Positions 8,060-17,882 of a DNA stretch of 64,000 bases are shown here, one piece after another. The translations under genes were made by a program, and so were the position numbers. The first letter of the stretch is position 1. Every line of letters starts with the position of its first letter. Below the pieces are notes generated by a model. That model searched no databases, had not been told where the DNA came from, and saw nothing but the letters and a program-made list of their open reading frames with translations. Location: positions 4,712,001 through 4,776,000 of the forward strand of contig NZ_CP009933.1 of assembly GCF_000968375.1 (NCBI RefSeq). Direction: 5' to 3'. Origin of the DNA: Clostridium scatologenes. GTDB taxonomy: Bacteria; Bacillota; Clostridia; Clostridiales; Clostridiaceae.

Positions 8060-8132
8060 TAAATCAATAATATGAGAAAATCATTATAACAAATATGTAG
8101 TATTTTAATATTTATTAAGAAGGTGAGACTTT

Positions 8133-9683
8133 ATGGCAAAAATTAGAATAGGAGATATTATTGCTGTCATTGATATAGGATCTAATTATTTAAGAATAAG
8201 TATAGCAGAAATTAATGTTAATAAAACTATAAAAATTTTGGAAGATGCAATTAAACCAACTAATATAGGCAAAGATACTTTTAACTTTAAAAGAATTTCT
8301 ATACAGACTATGCATGAAACGTGCAATGATTTAAAAGGTTTTGCTCAATTATTAAATGATTATAAAATAAAATTTTATAAGGCTATTTCTACTAGTGGAA
8401 TTAGAGAAGCGGAAAATAAACAGTATATTTTAGAACAGATTAGACTTAGAACAGGGTTAAATGTTCAATGTATTAATGCAGCAGAAGAACGTTTCTATAT
8501 GTTAAAAGCAATTAGTTATAAGTCCAATTTAAGTGCTTTAAAACGAATATTAGTTGTAAACATTACTTCTGGTGCTGTTGAAGCATCAATTTATGAAGAA
8601 GGACAGTTAAAATTTAGTGAACAATCTAAGATAGGATCTTTGCGTCTTAGAGAAACTTTAGGAGAATTAGAAACAAAAACAATGGATTTTCCTGAAATAA
8701 TGGAACAATTTATCGAAAATAAGCTTTATTCTATAAAGTCATCCATAGAGAATCTTAATTTTGAATGTTTAATAGGTGCAGGAGGAGAACTTAAGACGAT
8801 CTTAAAGATCATAGAGTCAAAGAGCAAAATAAAGAATAAAAAAGGTTTTATGAAAAAAGGATATCTTATAGAAAGAGATGAGTTTGTACAATTATATAAG
8901 AATATTCAAAACATGACAAATGATCAAATAAGATTTACATATGGTGTTTCGTATAAGATTGCTGAGCTGCTTTTACCTTCAATTTTAATTTTTTATTGTT
9001 TTTTAAAAATAACTAATAGTAAAAATGTACAGATTTCAACAGTATCCTTAAGAGAAGGTATTTTGTATGATTTATCAGAGGAATTGCTTGAGGTTGATAA
9101 GAAAAAAGAATCTGAAAATCATATTATTAGTTCTGTGTGGTATATTGGTGAAAAGTATAGAATTAATAAAAAACATGCAGCTTTTGTTGAAAATATGGCC
9201 ATATCTATATTTGATCAAACTAAAAAGTTCCATAAACTTGGAGAAAAAGAAAGGCTTTATTTGCAGATAGCTTCTATTCTTCATGATGTTGGAATTTTTA
9301 TAGATGCATCTAATCATTATATTCAATCCTATAATATTATTCGTAGTCAAAACATTATTGGCCTTTCTGATAGGGATTTACAGTTGACAGCTAATATAGC
9401 AAGATATCATTCAGAACAAACTCCTAAACAATCACATAAAAATTATTCTATTTTATCTGATAAAGATAAAATGACGGTTTCTATTTTAGCTGCTGTTTTA
9501 AGATTATCAGAAGCCTTAGATATATCTCATCTTCAAAAAATAAGTGAATTAAGAATAATTCAGGATAAAGATATACTTTACTTTAATTTATCTGCTAATG
9601 AAGACATTATTTTAGAAGAATGGAATTTTATAAATAATTCGGATTTTTTTCAAGAAGTATTAGGTATAAAACCAATGATATAA
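8133..9683 (+). CDS. Degenerate Ppx/GppA paralogue with C-terminal HD domain
   Basis: 516 residues with the same Ppx/GppA-HD layout as the divergent gene. The phosphate-1 loop is DIGSNY (14-19) and the catalytic glutamate equivalent (Glu119 in NAAEER) is kept. The phosphate-2 loop, normally DIGGGST, reads NITSGAV (143-149): the Asp is Asn and the glycine/Ser-Thr pattern is lost. The HD domain keeps SILHDVG. This points to a weakened or lost exopolyphosphatase activity, perhaps a sensor or regulator of the polyphosphate kinase encoded 20 bases downstream. Function is inference; family assignment is firm. Confidence 0.8.
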   Translation: MAKIRIGDIIAVIDIGSNYLRISIAEINVNKTIKILEDAIKPTNIGKDTFNFKRISIQTMHETCNDLKGFAQLLNDYKIKFYKAISTSGIREAENKQYILEQIRLRTGLNVQCINAAEERFYMLKAISYKSNLSALKRILVVNITSGAVEASIYEEGQLKFSEQSKIGSLRLRETLGELETKTMDFPEIMEQFIENKLYSIKSSIENLNFECLIGAGGELKTILKIIESKSKIKNKKGFMKKGYLIERDEFVQLYKNIQNMTNDQIRFTYGVSYKIAELLLPSILIFYCFLKITNSKNVQISTVSLREGILYDLSEELLEVDKKKESENHIISSVWYIGEKYRINKKHAAFVENMAISIFDQTKKFHKLGEKERLYLQIASILHDVGIFIDASNHYIQSYNIIRSQNIIGLSDRDLQLTANIARYHSEQTPKQSHKNYSILSDKDKMTVSILAAVLRLSEALDISHLQKISELRIIQDKDILYFNLSANEDIILEEWNFINNSDFFQEVLGIKPMI

Positions 9684-9703
9684 TCTGAGAAAGGAAGAAA
9701 AAA

Positions 9704-11839
9704 ATGAACATTTATTATTCACCTGAAAATTTTATAAATAGAGAATTAAGTTGGATAGAATTCAATCAACGAGTGTTAGAAGAAGCTCAAGATACTAGTA
9801 ATGCACTTTTTGAAAGATTAAAATTTGAGGCTATTGTTAGTTCTAACTTAGATGAATTTTTTATGATTCGTGTAGGTTCCTTATGCGATCAGATTACTGC
9901 TGGGTTTAATAAGCCAGATGCTGCAGGATTAACACCAGTATGTCAAATGGGAAATATATCTATACGTGTTCATAAATTAGTTTATGATCAATTAAATTGT
10001 TATAATCGGTCTTTGAAATTAGCTTTAAGAAAAGAAAAAATTTTTTTCTTAAAACCTAAAGAACTTAATGAAGAACAATGTCAATATATTAAAGAGTATT
10101 ATTTCAAAAATATTTATCCAGTAATAACACCTATGGTAGTTGATACTAGTAGTCCATTTCCATTGATTTTAAATCGAAGCTTAAACATTGGTTTGTTATT
10201 ACAAAAAGGTCAAGCTATTAATGAACAAGTTTTTGCTACTATACAAGTACCATCAGTATTAGAAAGGATTATAGAAGTTCCTTATTATAATGGAAAAGCC
10301 TTTGTTTTTTTAGAAGATATTATTAAAATGAATTTGAGTTCATTATTTAATAGTCATAAGATTATAGCTTCAAGTTGCTACCGTATTACTCGTAATGCTG
10401 ATTTAACTTTAGATGAGGAAGGAGCAGAAGATTTACTAGAGGCTATTGAAGAATCATTAAAACAACGTAAATGGGGAAATGTAGTGAGAGTTGAACTTGA
10501 AATTGGTATGGATGAAAGGCTACTCCATATTCTTGAAGAAGAATTAGAAATTTCTAAGGAGCAAGAATATGAAATTAATGGGCCTATTGATTTAACTTTT
10601 TTGATGAAGTTTACCAAAAAAACAGGATATAATCATCTACTATATTCTCATATGAAGCCTCAAGTTTTGGATGAGTTTTTTAAAACTAATAGTATATTTG
10701 AATCAATTTCTAAAAACGATATTTTATTACATCATCCTTATGATTCATTTAAACCAGTTATTGATTTGGTAAAACAAGCAGCCGCAGATCCAAATGTTTT
10801 GGCAATAAAGCAAACTTTATATCGTGTAAGTGGAAACTCTCCTATTATAAAGGCTTTAATTAATGCTGCAGAACAAGGCACACAGGTTACAGTTTTAGTA
10901 GAACTAAAGGCAAGATTTGATGAGAAAAATAATATTATTTGGGCAAAAAGCTTGGAAAAAGCAGGATGTCATGTAATTTATGGATTGGTTGGGCTTAAAA
11001 CTCATTGTAAGATATTAATTGTTGTTCGTAAAGAAGATACTGGAATTAATCGTTATGTCCATTTGGGTACTGGTAATTACAATGATGTTACAGCTAAATT
11101 GTATACAGACTTGGGCTTATTTACTGTAAACCCTTATATAGCTTCAGATGCATCTACAATATTTAATATGTTATCAGGTCACTCTCAGCCAAATGATTTA
11201 CATAAATTAAGTTTAGCTCCTTTAAATTTAAGAGAGCGGTTTCTTTATCTTATATCAGAAGAGACTGAAAATGCAAGGATGGGGAAAAAAGCTAAAATTA
11301 TTGCAAAAATGAATTCTTTAGTAGATACAGAGATTATTACCGCTTTATACAATGCATCAAGTGCTGGAGTAAATATTAATTTGATTGTACGTGGAATTTG
11401 CTGCTTAAGACCTGGCATTCCAGGAGTAAGTGAAAATATATCTGTAAGAAGTATTGTGGGAAGGTTTTTAGAACACAGTCGTATTTATTATTTTTACAAT
11501 AATGGTAATGAGGCAATTTATTTATCCAGTGCTGATTTGATGACTAGAAATTTAGATAGAAGAGTAGAACTATTGTTTCCAGTTGAAGATAAAAATGCTG
11601 TATTTAAGATAAAACAAATTTTAGACATTTCTTTAGCTGACACAGTAAAAGCTAGAATTTTAAATACAGATGGATATTATACTAGAATTGATAGAAGAGG
11701 AAAAGAAAATGTAAATAGTCAAAAAGTTTTTTTAAATGCTGCAGTTGAAGGTGATTTTAATAAACAAATAAAATTGAATTGTAATAAAGAACGTTGGATT
11801 GAAAATGGATTTGAACCCAAATTTGCGAGTACTATTTAA
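9704..11839 (+). CDS. ppk1: Polyphosphate kinase 1
   Basis: 711 residues, the usual length. Catalyses reversible transfer of the ATP gamma-phosphate to polyphosphate at the membrane. N-terminal SxxxFNxRVLEEA-type start (NRELSWIEFNQRVLEEAQD), the autophosphorylated histidine in GLKTHCK near residue 433, and the second essential histidine in FLEHSR near 588, within two PLD-like domains (VLVELKARFDEKNNI, HLGTGNYND). Cotranscribed with the degenerate Ppx paralogue (20-base gap, AAAGGAAG site). Confidence 0.96.
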   Translation: MNIYYSPENFINRELSWIEFNQRVLEEAQDTSNALFERLKFEAIVSSNLDEFFMIRVGSLCDQITAGFNKPDAAGLTPVCQMGNISIRVHKLVYDQLNCYNRSLKLALRKEKIFFLKPKELNEEQCQYIKEYYFKNIYPVITPMVVDTSSPFPLILNRSLNIGLLLQKGQAINEQVFATIQVPSVLERIIEVPYYNGKAFVFLEDIIKMNLSSLFNSHKIIASSCYRITRNADLTLDEEGAEDLLEAIEESLKQRKWGNVVRVELEIGMDERLLHILEEELEISKEQEYEINGPIDLTFLMKFTKKTGYNHLLYSHMKPQVLDEFFKTNSIFESISKNDILLHHPYDSFKPVIDLVKQAAADPNVLAIKQTLYRVSGNSPIIKALINAAEQGTQVTVLVELKARFDEKNNIIWAKSLEKAGCHVIYGLVGLKTHCKILIVVRKEDTGINRYVHLGTGNYNDVTAKLYTDLGLFTVNPYIASDASTIFNMLSGHSQPNDLHKLSLAPLNLRERFLYLISEETENARMGKKAKIIAKMNSLVDTEIITALYNASSAGVNINLIVRGICCLRPGIPGVSENISVRSIVGRFLEHSRIYYFYNNGNEAIYLSSADLMTRNLDRRVELLFPVEDKNAVFKIKQILDISLADTVKARILNTDGYYTRIDRRGKENVNSQKVFLNAAVEGDFNKQIKLNCNKERWIENGFEPKFASTI

Positions 11840-11860
11840 TAGAATGCAAAATAGTCATGG

Positions 11861-11890
11861 TTGAATAGTTAATGCATGGATTGGTATAAA
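11861..11890 (+). promoter_or_regulatory. Promoter of the EAL-GGDEF gene
   Basis: TTGAAT (11861-11866), 18-bp spacer, TATAAA (11885-11890), about 45 bases before the start codon. Indicates that the c-di-GMP gene can be transcribed independently of ppk1. Confidence 0.5.
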
Positions 11891-11932
11891 ATAGGTACAA
11901 CTAATTTAAATTTTTGAAAAGGAGAAAGCTTT

Positions 11933-13690
11933 ATGGATATGTCTCAAGAACTTAAAAAAATTTTAGATGATAAAGACATAACTACTGTATTTCAACCTAT
12001 TGTTTCATTGAAAGATGGAAGTATAATTGGATATGAAGCTTTAACAAGAGGACCTAAAAATTCGGCATTATATAGTCCAGAAAAATTATTCACTGCGGCA
12101 GAACAACTTAATAAGCTTTGGGATTTAGAATGTTTATGTAGAAGTAAAGCTATAGAAAAAGCTAGTAGTATAGATACAGATAAGTTATTATTTCTTAATG
12201 TTAATCCATTAATTCTTAAGGATGAAAAGTTTAGAAAAGGGTTTACAAAAGAATTTTTAAAAAAGTATAATATGTATCCAGAATCAATAATATTTGAGCT
12301 CACAGAAAGGACATGCATTAAGGATTATAAAAGTTTTAGAGCGACACTTGATAACTATTTAGAAGAAGGTTATAAAATAGCAATCGATGATGCTGGAGCT
12401 GGATATTCTGGGTTAAAAATGATTTCAGAAACAAAACCTCATTATATAAAAATGGATATTGATTTAATAAGGGATATTCATAAAGATTCTTTTAAACAAA
12501 ATTTAATAAAAATGCTTGTGGATCTAGCAGATAACACAAATATGAAATTAATAGCAGAAGGAATAGAAGTAGAAGAAGAATTGATAAAATTAATAGAACT
12601 AGGTGTTACTGCAGGACAAGGATATTTCATTCAGCGACCATCTGATTTACTACTTAACATTGAAGAAGATGTTAAAAAAACAATAATAAAGTATCATAAA
12701 CAGTATAAAAGAAATTTTTGTTTATATTCTAATAATTTTATAGGTCAAATTGCTAGAAAAGATATTGCCTTTAATATTAATATTCCATGTATAAAATTAA
12801 AGGAAATTTTTGATACTACTGATATTACAGGAGTATGCATAGTTGAGAATGATATTCCAGTAGGGCTTATAATGAAACATTCTTTAGATTCTATATTGGC
12901 TACACAATATGGGTTAAGCATATTTTTAAAACGATCTGCTAATCTAGTAATGGAACCAAATCCATTAATTCTAGACTATAATACACCTGTAAGTGATGCA
13001 TCTAATGCAGCCATGGAAAGGAAGGATAAAAATTTATATGATTATATTATTGTTACCAAAGATTCAAAGTATTTTGGTATTGTTACAGTAAAAAGATTGC
13101 TTCAATTTACAACTACATTGGAGAGAAATTATGCTAAAGAACTTAATCCGCTTACAGGGCTTCCAGGGAATATATTGATAGAAAACAGGCTTAAGGACAT
13201 ATTATCATGTAATGGTAACTTTTGTGTACTATATTTTGATTTAGATAACTTTAAAGTATATAACGATAATTATGGATTTGAAAATGGTGACAAAATAATT
13301 AAATTTACAGCTAATCTTATACAAAAGCATGTGAACTATGGTAGTAATTATAATAATTTTGTAGGGCACATTGGAGGGGACGATTTTATTGCTATTATAG
13401 ATGAAGCTTATGATGATTGTAGAAATTTATGTGAACGCATAATAGGTGAATTTGATAAAAAAATTTTAGATTTTTTTAATGATAAGGATAAAGAAAATTC
13501 ATATATAATTGCAACTGATAGGAAAGGGCAGAAAGATATATTCGATATTACATCAATATCTATTGCAGGCATATATGGTGATTTTTATTCTTTTACTAAT
13601 TCTAATGATATTGCTAAATACACATCATCAATAAAAAAAATAGTAAAAGGATTAAGACATAGTAATTATAGGATAAATATGTTGAAATAA
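11933..13690 (+). CDS. Cyclic-di-GMP turnover protein, EAL-CBS-GGDEF
   Basis: 585 residues. EAL phosphodiesterase domain (about 15-245) with YEALTRG, FELTERT, IDDAGAGYSGL (a variant of DDFGTGYS), KMDIDL and AEGIE. A CBS pair (about 270-395) may bind a nucleotide. A GGDEF cyclase domain (405-580) has FDLDNFKVYND and the active-site loop GGDDF near residue 480. No RxxD inhibitory site is seen just before GGDDF, so feedback inhibition is not expected. No membrane segment. Both active sites look workable; net direction cannot be told. It follows ppk1 by 93 bases. Confidence 0.88.
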   Translation: MDMSQELKKILDDKDITTVFQPIVSLKDGSIIGYEALTRGPKNSALYSPEKLFTAAEQLNKLWDLECLCRSKAIEKASSIDTDKLLFLNVNPLILKDEKFRKGFTKEFLKKYNMYPESIIFELTERTCIKDYKSFRATLDNYLEEGYKIAIDDAGAGYSGLKMISETKPHYIKMDIDLIRDIHKDSFKQNLIKMLVDLADNTNMKLIAEGIEVEEELIKLIELGVTAGQGYFIQRPSDLLLNIEEDVKKTIIKYHKQYKRNFCLYSNNFIGQIARKDIAFNINIPCIKLKEIFDTTDITGVCIVENDIPVGLIMKHSLDSILATQYGLSIFLKRSANLVMEPNPLILDYNTPVSDASNAAMERKDKNLYDYIIVTKDSKYFGIVTVKRLLQFTTTLERNYAKELNPLTGLPGNILIENRLKDILSCNGNFCVLYFDLDNFKVYNDNYGFENGDKIIKFTANLIQKHVNYGSNYNNFVGHIGGDDFIAIIDEAYDDCRNLCERIIGEFDKKILDFFNDKDKENSYIIATDRKGQKDIFDITSISIAGIYGDFYSFTNSNDIAKYTSSIKKIVKGLRHSNYRINMLK

Positions 13691-13745
13691 TATATATAAC
13701 TTAGAATCATAAAGCAAAGAGAGTGTAGAATATATGAAAAATAAA

Positions 13746-13787
13746 ATGTATCAAGAAGTTAAAAGCATATTAACTCTCTTGATACAT
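13746..13787. terminator. Bidirectional terminator between convergent genes
   Basis: Arms starting ATGTATCAAGA and ending TCTTGATACAT, with one bulge, enclose a short loop between the converging EAL-GGDEF gene and the APC permease. Both flanks are A/T-rich. Confidence 0.65.
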
Positions 13788-13813
13788 TATGTTTATTATA
13801 ATATCTATTAAAT

Positions 13814-15166
13814 CTAGTCCACAGTTTTTTTATTAGAAAATATGCTACCAAAAATCATTATAATTCCAAATATAATCAGATATGCAACAACTGCAATTTT
13901 ATGAGAAAAACAAGCTGCAATTATCATAAAAATACATCCTGCTAGAGAAACAGTAGGTGCTACAAATCTTTTGAAACAACTTAAATCTTTTTCTTTTTTC
14001 ATCATCATTAAAAAGATAGGAATATACATTGCATAAATAGTTACTATAGGCAATTCTGAAGAATCAAAAGAAAAAAATCCAAACCAAGGCTTGGTTAAAT
14101 TAGCACCATAGAAATACAATAGCCATATACCACAAAGGAGCAATCCAAATATGGAGGAATTTGCTGGCATATTTGTGATACTATCAACTTGTTTAAATAT
14201 ATTTGGTTTTGGACCAAGACCTCTTGCTGCCAATGAATAAATGCCACGAGTACATCCAAGCATTAATCCATTTAAAGTTCCAAGACAAGAAATGATAACA
14301 AATACAAATAGCAAGGAACCACCTAGTGATGAAAAGATTGTTTGGAACGCTAATTTAGCTCCTGATTCGCCACCTGCCATCATAACTTTATTTGCTACTG
14401 CACCAGATAATCCAATATAATAAAGTATATAAATTGCCATAGTTATAAAAGTTCCACCAACAAGAGCTATTGGAAGATTTCTTTTAGCATCTTTTAGTTC
14501 AGCATTGATGCTTGTAGCAATAATCCATCCCTCATAAGCAAATGCTGTAGCAACAACAGCGGTAAAAAGTCCAGTAGAAGGATTGACTTGTTTTACTACA
14601 GTTGTAAAGTTATATTTAATCATACCATTGCCCATACCTGCTATTGTACCAATTATGGCCATTAAAATTAATGGGATAAGTTTTATGATGGTTGTACTAA
14701 CCTGAAATTTACCTGCTAAAATAGGAGATAATGCATTTAATGCAAAACTTGCTATTAAATATAAACATGCAATAGTCATACATTCTCCACCTGTAATTGG
14801 AAATCCCAATAATACACAAGTATATCGAGCAGAAACCCATGCTAATACTGATGTTAATGTTGGATAATAAATTAGTGCCATAAACCATCCAACATAATAT
14901 GCATATTTTTTGCCTAAAGTAGCTTGAGCATAGTCTACTACACCATTTACATATTGATATTTAGTTGCCATTACAGCAAAAGTATAAGCACAAGAAATCA
15001 TAATGATACCACCTATAATCCAAGCTAGGATACCTAGTGTAAGACTTCCTCCAGTTGCATTTAAAACCTTTTCTGCTTTAAAAAAGACACCACTTCCTAT
15101 AACTATACCAATTACCATAGCTATAGCTGTGATAAGACCGTATCTTTTTTCTAATTTTGTTTCCAT
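13814..15166 (-). CDS. APC-family amino-acid permease
   Basis: 450 residues with about 12 hydrophobic helices. The first helix carries the family motif GIVIGSGVFF (20-29), where the backbone binds the substrate amino and carboxyl groups. It resembles the LAT/SteT-type branch (serine/threonine or large neutral amino-acid exchangers); substrate not certain. The start has a GAGGTGG site, and TATAAT on the minus strand lies near 15199-15204. Divergently oriented to the two-component system. Confidence 0.85.
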   Translation of the reverse strand: METKLEKRYGLITAIAMVIGIVIGSGVFFKAEKVLNATGGSLTLGILAWIIGGIIMISCAYTFAVMATKYQYVNGVVDYAQATLGKKYAYYVGWFMALIYYPTLTSVLAWVSARYTCVLLGFPITGGECMTIACLYLIASFALNALSPILAGKFQVSTTIIKLIPLILMAIIGTIAGMGNGMIKYNFTTVVKQVNPSTGLFTAVVATAFAYEGWIIATSINAELKDAKRNLPIALVGGTFITMAIYILYYIGLSGAVANKVMMAGGESGAKLAFQTIFSSLGGSLLFVFVIISCLGTLNGLMLGCTRGIYSLAARGLGPKPNIFKQVDSITNMPANSSIFGLLLCGIWLLYFYGANLTKPWFGFFSFDSSELPIVTIYAMYIPIFLMMMKKEKDLSCFKRFVAPTVSLAGCIFMIIAACFSHKIAVVAYLIIFGIIMIFGSIFSNKKTVD

Positions 15167-15465
15167 AAATAAACCACCTCTTTTCGAAATTTTATATTTT
15201 ATTATACTTTAAACCTTTGCAGTCATAAAATCAAGACTCTTAAATTAGTAGAATATGTAAATTAATTGTAATAATATTATTAACAATTAAGAATGTATGT
15301 TTTTGTAAATTAGTAAAAGAATTTTTGTGCTTCACTAAAAAGAGTTATTGCAACAAATAGATTAAAATTTAGATGTTATTGATTTATTTGATATGTTTAA
15401 ATAAGTATATAATACAAAAGCAATGATAGTTTTATAATAGGCATTAACACAACTCCTTCCAAGCC
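15167..15465. other. Intergenic region, no gene seen
   Basis: About 300 AT-rich bases between the permease and the promoter of the histidine kinase. It holds the permease promoter at its left end and two TTTTGT hexamers 22 bp apart (15301-15306, 15323-15328), possibly weak sites for the neighbouring response regulator. No open reading frame or stable hairpin stands out. Confidence 0.4.
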
Positions 15466-15494
15466 TTGACATACATAAATTTATAATGTATTCT
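15466..15494 (+). promoter_or_regulatory. Promoter of the two-component system
   Basis: Consensus TTGACA (15466-15471), 17-bp spacer, TATTCT (15489-15494). It implies a leader of about 120 bases before the kinase start. Confidence 0.55.
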
Positions 15495-15624
15495 TTTTGT
15501 TATATTAAAATACCCTATAAAATTATTTAAAAATTTTTATATATGGAGTTGCAATATTTGCTGCACCTATTAGTGATTTTTGAACCATTAAATTTCTTAA
15601 AAAAATGAAAGGAAAGTGCATAAT

Positions 15625-16881
15625 ATGAAAAAATTAAAACGTACTTTAACAGTTATAATTGGTGTAGTTGTAGCATCTCAGATTTATTTTGGATTTTTAA
15701 TTCAAGATTTTACTATAGCTCTTTCAGCAATTATATTTTCTGTATTTCTTTACAATTATACTGAATTGAATCCAATAGTAACAGCAATAGTTACAGGAGT
15801 TTCTACAACACTTTATAGGTCAGTATGGGTTTATTGTAGTAACATGGATATTATGAAAACCATTAAAGTAACTACACCAGAAATAATGTTTTATGCTACT
15901 TTCGGGTGTTTATTTTACTTCTTATACTATAGAAATAAAGATAAAGATTTAACGAAATTTATACTTTCAGTATTTTGGTGTGATTTTATTTCAAATGTTG
16001 TTGAAATAAGTATTCGAACTAGAACTAATGGAGAGAACAGTAATATGATTAAAGCTCTTTTAATAGTAGCTTGTGTAAGAACTCTAGTGACTTTGATTAT
16101 AATAATATTAATGAAATATTATAAATCATTTCTTGTAAAAGAAGAACATGAGGAACGTTACAGAAAATTGATATTGTTAACTTCAAGTTTTAAGAGTGAA
16201 ATATATTTTATGAATAAGAATGCAGCTGAAATAGAAGATGTAATGAAAAAGTCATTTTCAGCATATGAGATTGTTTCTAAAAATAATTATCCTGGAGAAC
16301 TGAAAAATCTCACGCTTGATATTGCTAAAGATATTCATGAGATTAAAAAGGATTACATCAGAGTTATGAGAGGGCTTGAAGAAATGTCCAATGAAAAAAT
16401 AGATGTTGAACATATGAGAATAAAGGATGTTATAAGTATTTTAGAAATATATACAAAAGATTATATAGTTGCAAAAAAGTTAAATATAGAACTTGATTTT
16501 AAAGTGGAATGCAATTTTTATGTTTCTCAGCATTTTTATTTAGTATCAATAATAAGAAATCTTATTTTTAATGGTATAGAAGCTATAGATAATAAAGAAA
16601 AAGGATTAATTGAATTGCGAATTGAAAAGCAAGGGTGTGAATATATTTTTATTGTAGCTGATAATGGGACAGGTATAAATGAGGGAAACTTAGATTTTAT
16701 ATTTAATCCTGGTTTTTCTACAAAGTACGATAAAAGTGGCAGTATATGTAGAGGAATAGGCCTTACATTAGTAAAGGATTTAGTTCAAGATATTTTTAAA
16801 GGAAGTATACATGTTGAGTCTGTAGAAAATGAAGGTACAACCTTCACAGTAAAAATACCAACAAGTTCATTTAGGGGGTAA
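15625..16881 (+). CDS. Sensor histidine kinase, GlnK (YcbA)-like
   Basis: 418 residues from the ATG with GGAAAG eight bases upstream; the GTG three codons earlier is less likely. The N-terminal half has five or six membrane helices (to about residue 175), then a dimerisation region with the likely phospho-acceptor His in IHEIKKDY, and a GHKL ATPase domain with N-box NLIFNGIEAID, DNGTGI, GFSTKYD and GIGLTLVKDL. This matches the GlnK (YcbA) kinase type. Five bases separate it from the response regulator. Both neighbours are amino-acid permeases, so sensing of glutamine or a related amino acid is the natural inference. Confidence 0.85.
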   Translation: MKKLKRTLTVIIGVVVASQIYFGFLIQDFTIALSAIIFSVFLYNYTELNPIVTAIVTGVSTTLYRSVWVYCSNMDIMKTIKVTTPEIMFYATFGCLFYFLYYRNKDKDLTKFILSVFWCDFISNVVEISIRTRTNGENSNMIKALLIVACVRTLVTLIIIILMKYYKSFLVKEEHEERYRKLILLTSSFKSEIYFMNKNAAEIEDVMKKSFSAYEIVSKNNYPGELKNLTLDIAKDIHEIKKDYIRVMRGLEEMSNEKIDVEHMRIKDVISILEIYTKDYIVAKKLNIELDFKVECNFYVSQHFYLVSIIRNLIFNGIEAIDNKEKGLIELRIEKQGCEYIFIVADNGTGINEGNLDFIFNPGFSTKYDKSGSICRGIGLTLVKDLVQDIFKGSIHVESVENEGTTFTVKIPTSSFRG

Positions 16882-16886
16882 GTATA

Positions 16887-17717
16887 ATGCAATATTATAT
16901 TATTGATGATGACGTAAGCATTGTTAAGATATTGACTAATTTACTTGAAGAAAATGGGTCAGGTGAAGTGATAGGAAGCTCCAATGATGGAGAAACAGCT
17001 CTTAGAGAAATATTGGTTTGTAATCCGGACATTGTATTGGTTGATTTGCTTTTGCCTAAGTTAGATGGCAATAGTTTGGTAAAAGAAGTAAAGTTATTGA
17101 AACCGAAGATTAAATTTATAATGATTTCACAAGTATCAGATGTAAAATTGGTAGCAGATTCCTACAATTCTGGCATTGAATTTTTTATTAGCAAACCTAT
17201 TAATAAAATTGAAGTTGAAAAGGTTACAAGTAAGGTAGCTGAAAGAATTGAAATTGAAAATATGCTTAATAATATAAAAAAAGTATTTAAAGATGTTAAT
17301 CCTCAAAAAAAGTCACAAGATAATAATATTAAGATCATCAAACATGTTTTAAGTAGATTTGGTATGTTAGGTGAAAAAGGAACAAATGATATTATAAAAA
17401 TTTGCATTTATTTATTGGAAACCAAAAAATCATTTGATGAATGTAATTTTAATGAATTGAGCTCTATGCTTGGTGACAATCCTAAAACAATACAGCAAAG
17501 AATAAGAAGAGCAATTAAGACTGGGCTAACTAATCTTGCATATATAGGAATAGAAGACTATTATAATGAAAGTTTTCAGGATTATTCCAAGGGTATGTTT
17601 GATTTTGCAAGTGTTAAAGCTGAAATGGATTATATAAAGGGCAAAAACAAAACTGGTGGAAAGGTAATAATAAATAAATTCTTCGAAGGATTATTACTTC
17701 AGTGTGAAGAATACTAA
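16887..17717 (+). CDS. Response regulator, GlnL (YcbB)-like
   Basis: 276 residues: receiver domain (1-120) with acidic pocket DDD (7-9), phosphorylated Asp53 in LVDLLLP and conserved Lys in FFISKPI. The output half (about 145-276) is the YcbB/GlnL-type DNA-binding domain (SRFGMLGEKGTNDIIKIC, then the helix-rich KTIQQRIRRAIKTGL) instead of a common OmpR or NarL head. Likely target: the permease directly downstream, whose promoter carries a matching repeat array. Confidence 0.85.
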   Translation: MQYYIIDDDVSIVKILTNLLEENGSGEVIGSSNDGETALREILVCNPDIVLVDLLLPKLDGNSLVKEVKLLKPKIKFIMISQVSDVKLVADSYNSGIEFFISKPINKIEVEKVTSKVAERIEIENMLNNIKKVFKDVNPQKKSQDNNIKIIKHVLSRFGMLGEKGTNDIIKICIYLLETKKSFDECNFNELSSMLGDNPKTIQQRIRRAIKTGLTNLAYIGIEDYYNESFQDYSKGMFDFASVKAEMDYIKGKNKTGGKVIINKFFEGLLLQCEEY

Positions 17718-17780
17718 AAAAATTCCAAATATTTGATGTTAATGTTTACACATCATGGTTACAATTACATAATATTCAAT

Positions 17781-17828
17781 AAAATACTTTTAAAAATTCT
17801 AAATTTTTAAAAGTATTTTATTTTTTTG
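17781..17828 (+). terminator. Terminator of the two-component operon
   Basis: Perfect 18-bp A/T-rich stem (17781-17798 and 17802-17819) with a 3-base loop, followed by a T-run. It ends the kinase/regulator transcript about 65 bases after the stop. Confidence 0.75.
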
Positions 17829-17871
17829 TTAAGTATTTTGAAGCCATTTGAAGCCATTTGAAGTATTTTGT
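17824..17871 (+). promoter_or_regulatory. GlnL-box-like tandem repeats upstream of permease
   Basis: TTTTGA (17836), ATTTGA (17846), ATTTGA (17856) and TTTTGT (17866) start exactly 10 bp apart, with a further TTTTGT at 17824. The known B. subtilis GlnL target is TTTTGT-N4-TTTTGT, also a 10-bp period. The array runs up to 11 bp before a -10 TATAAT (17883-17888) and replaces the -35, as expected for activation. Confidence 0.65.
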
Positions 17872-17882
17872 AGTCAATCTAT

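Noticed and set aside
17830..17871. Short tandem repeat as CRISPR or minisatellite
   Set aside because: Units are 10 bp with no spacers, restricted to a promoter; better explained as a regulator array.
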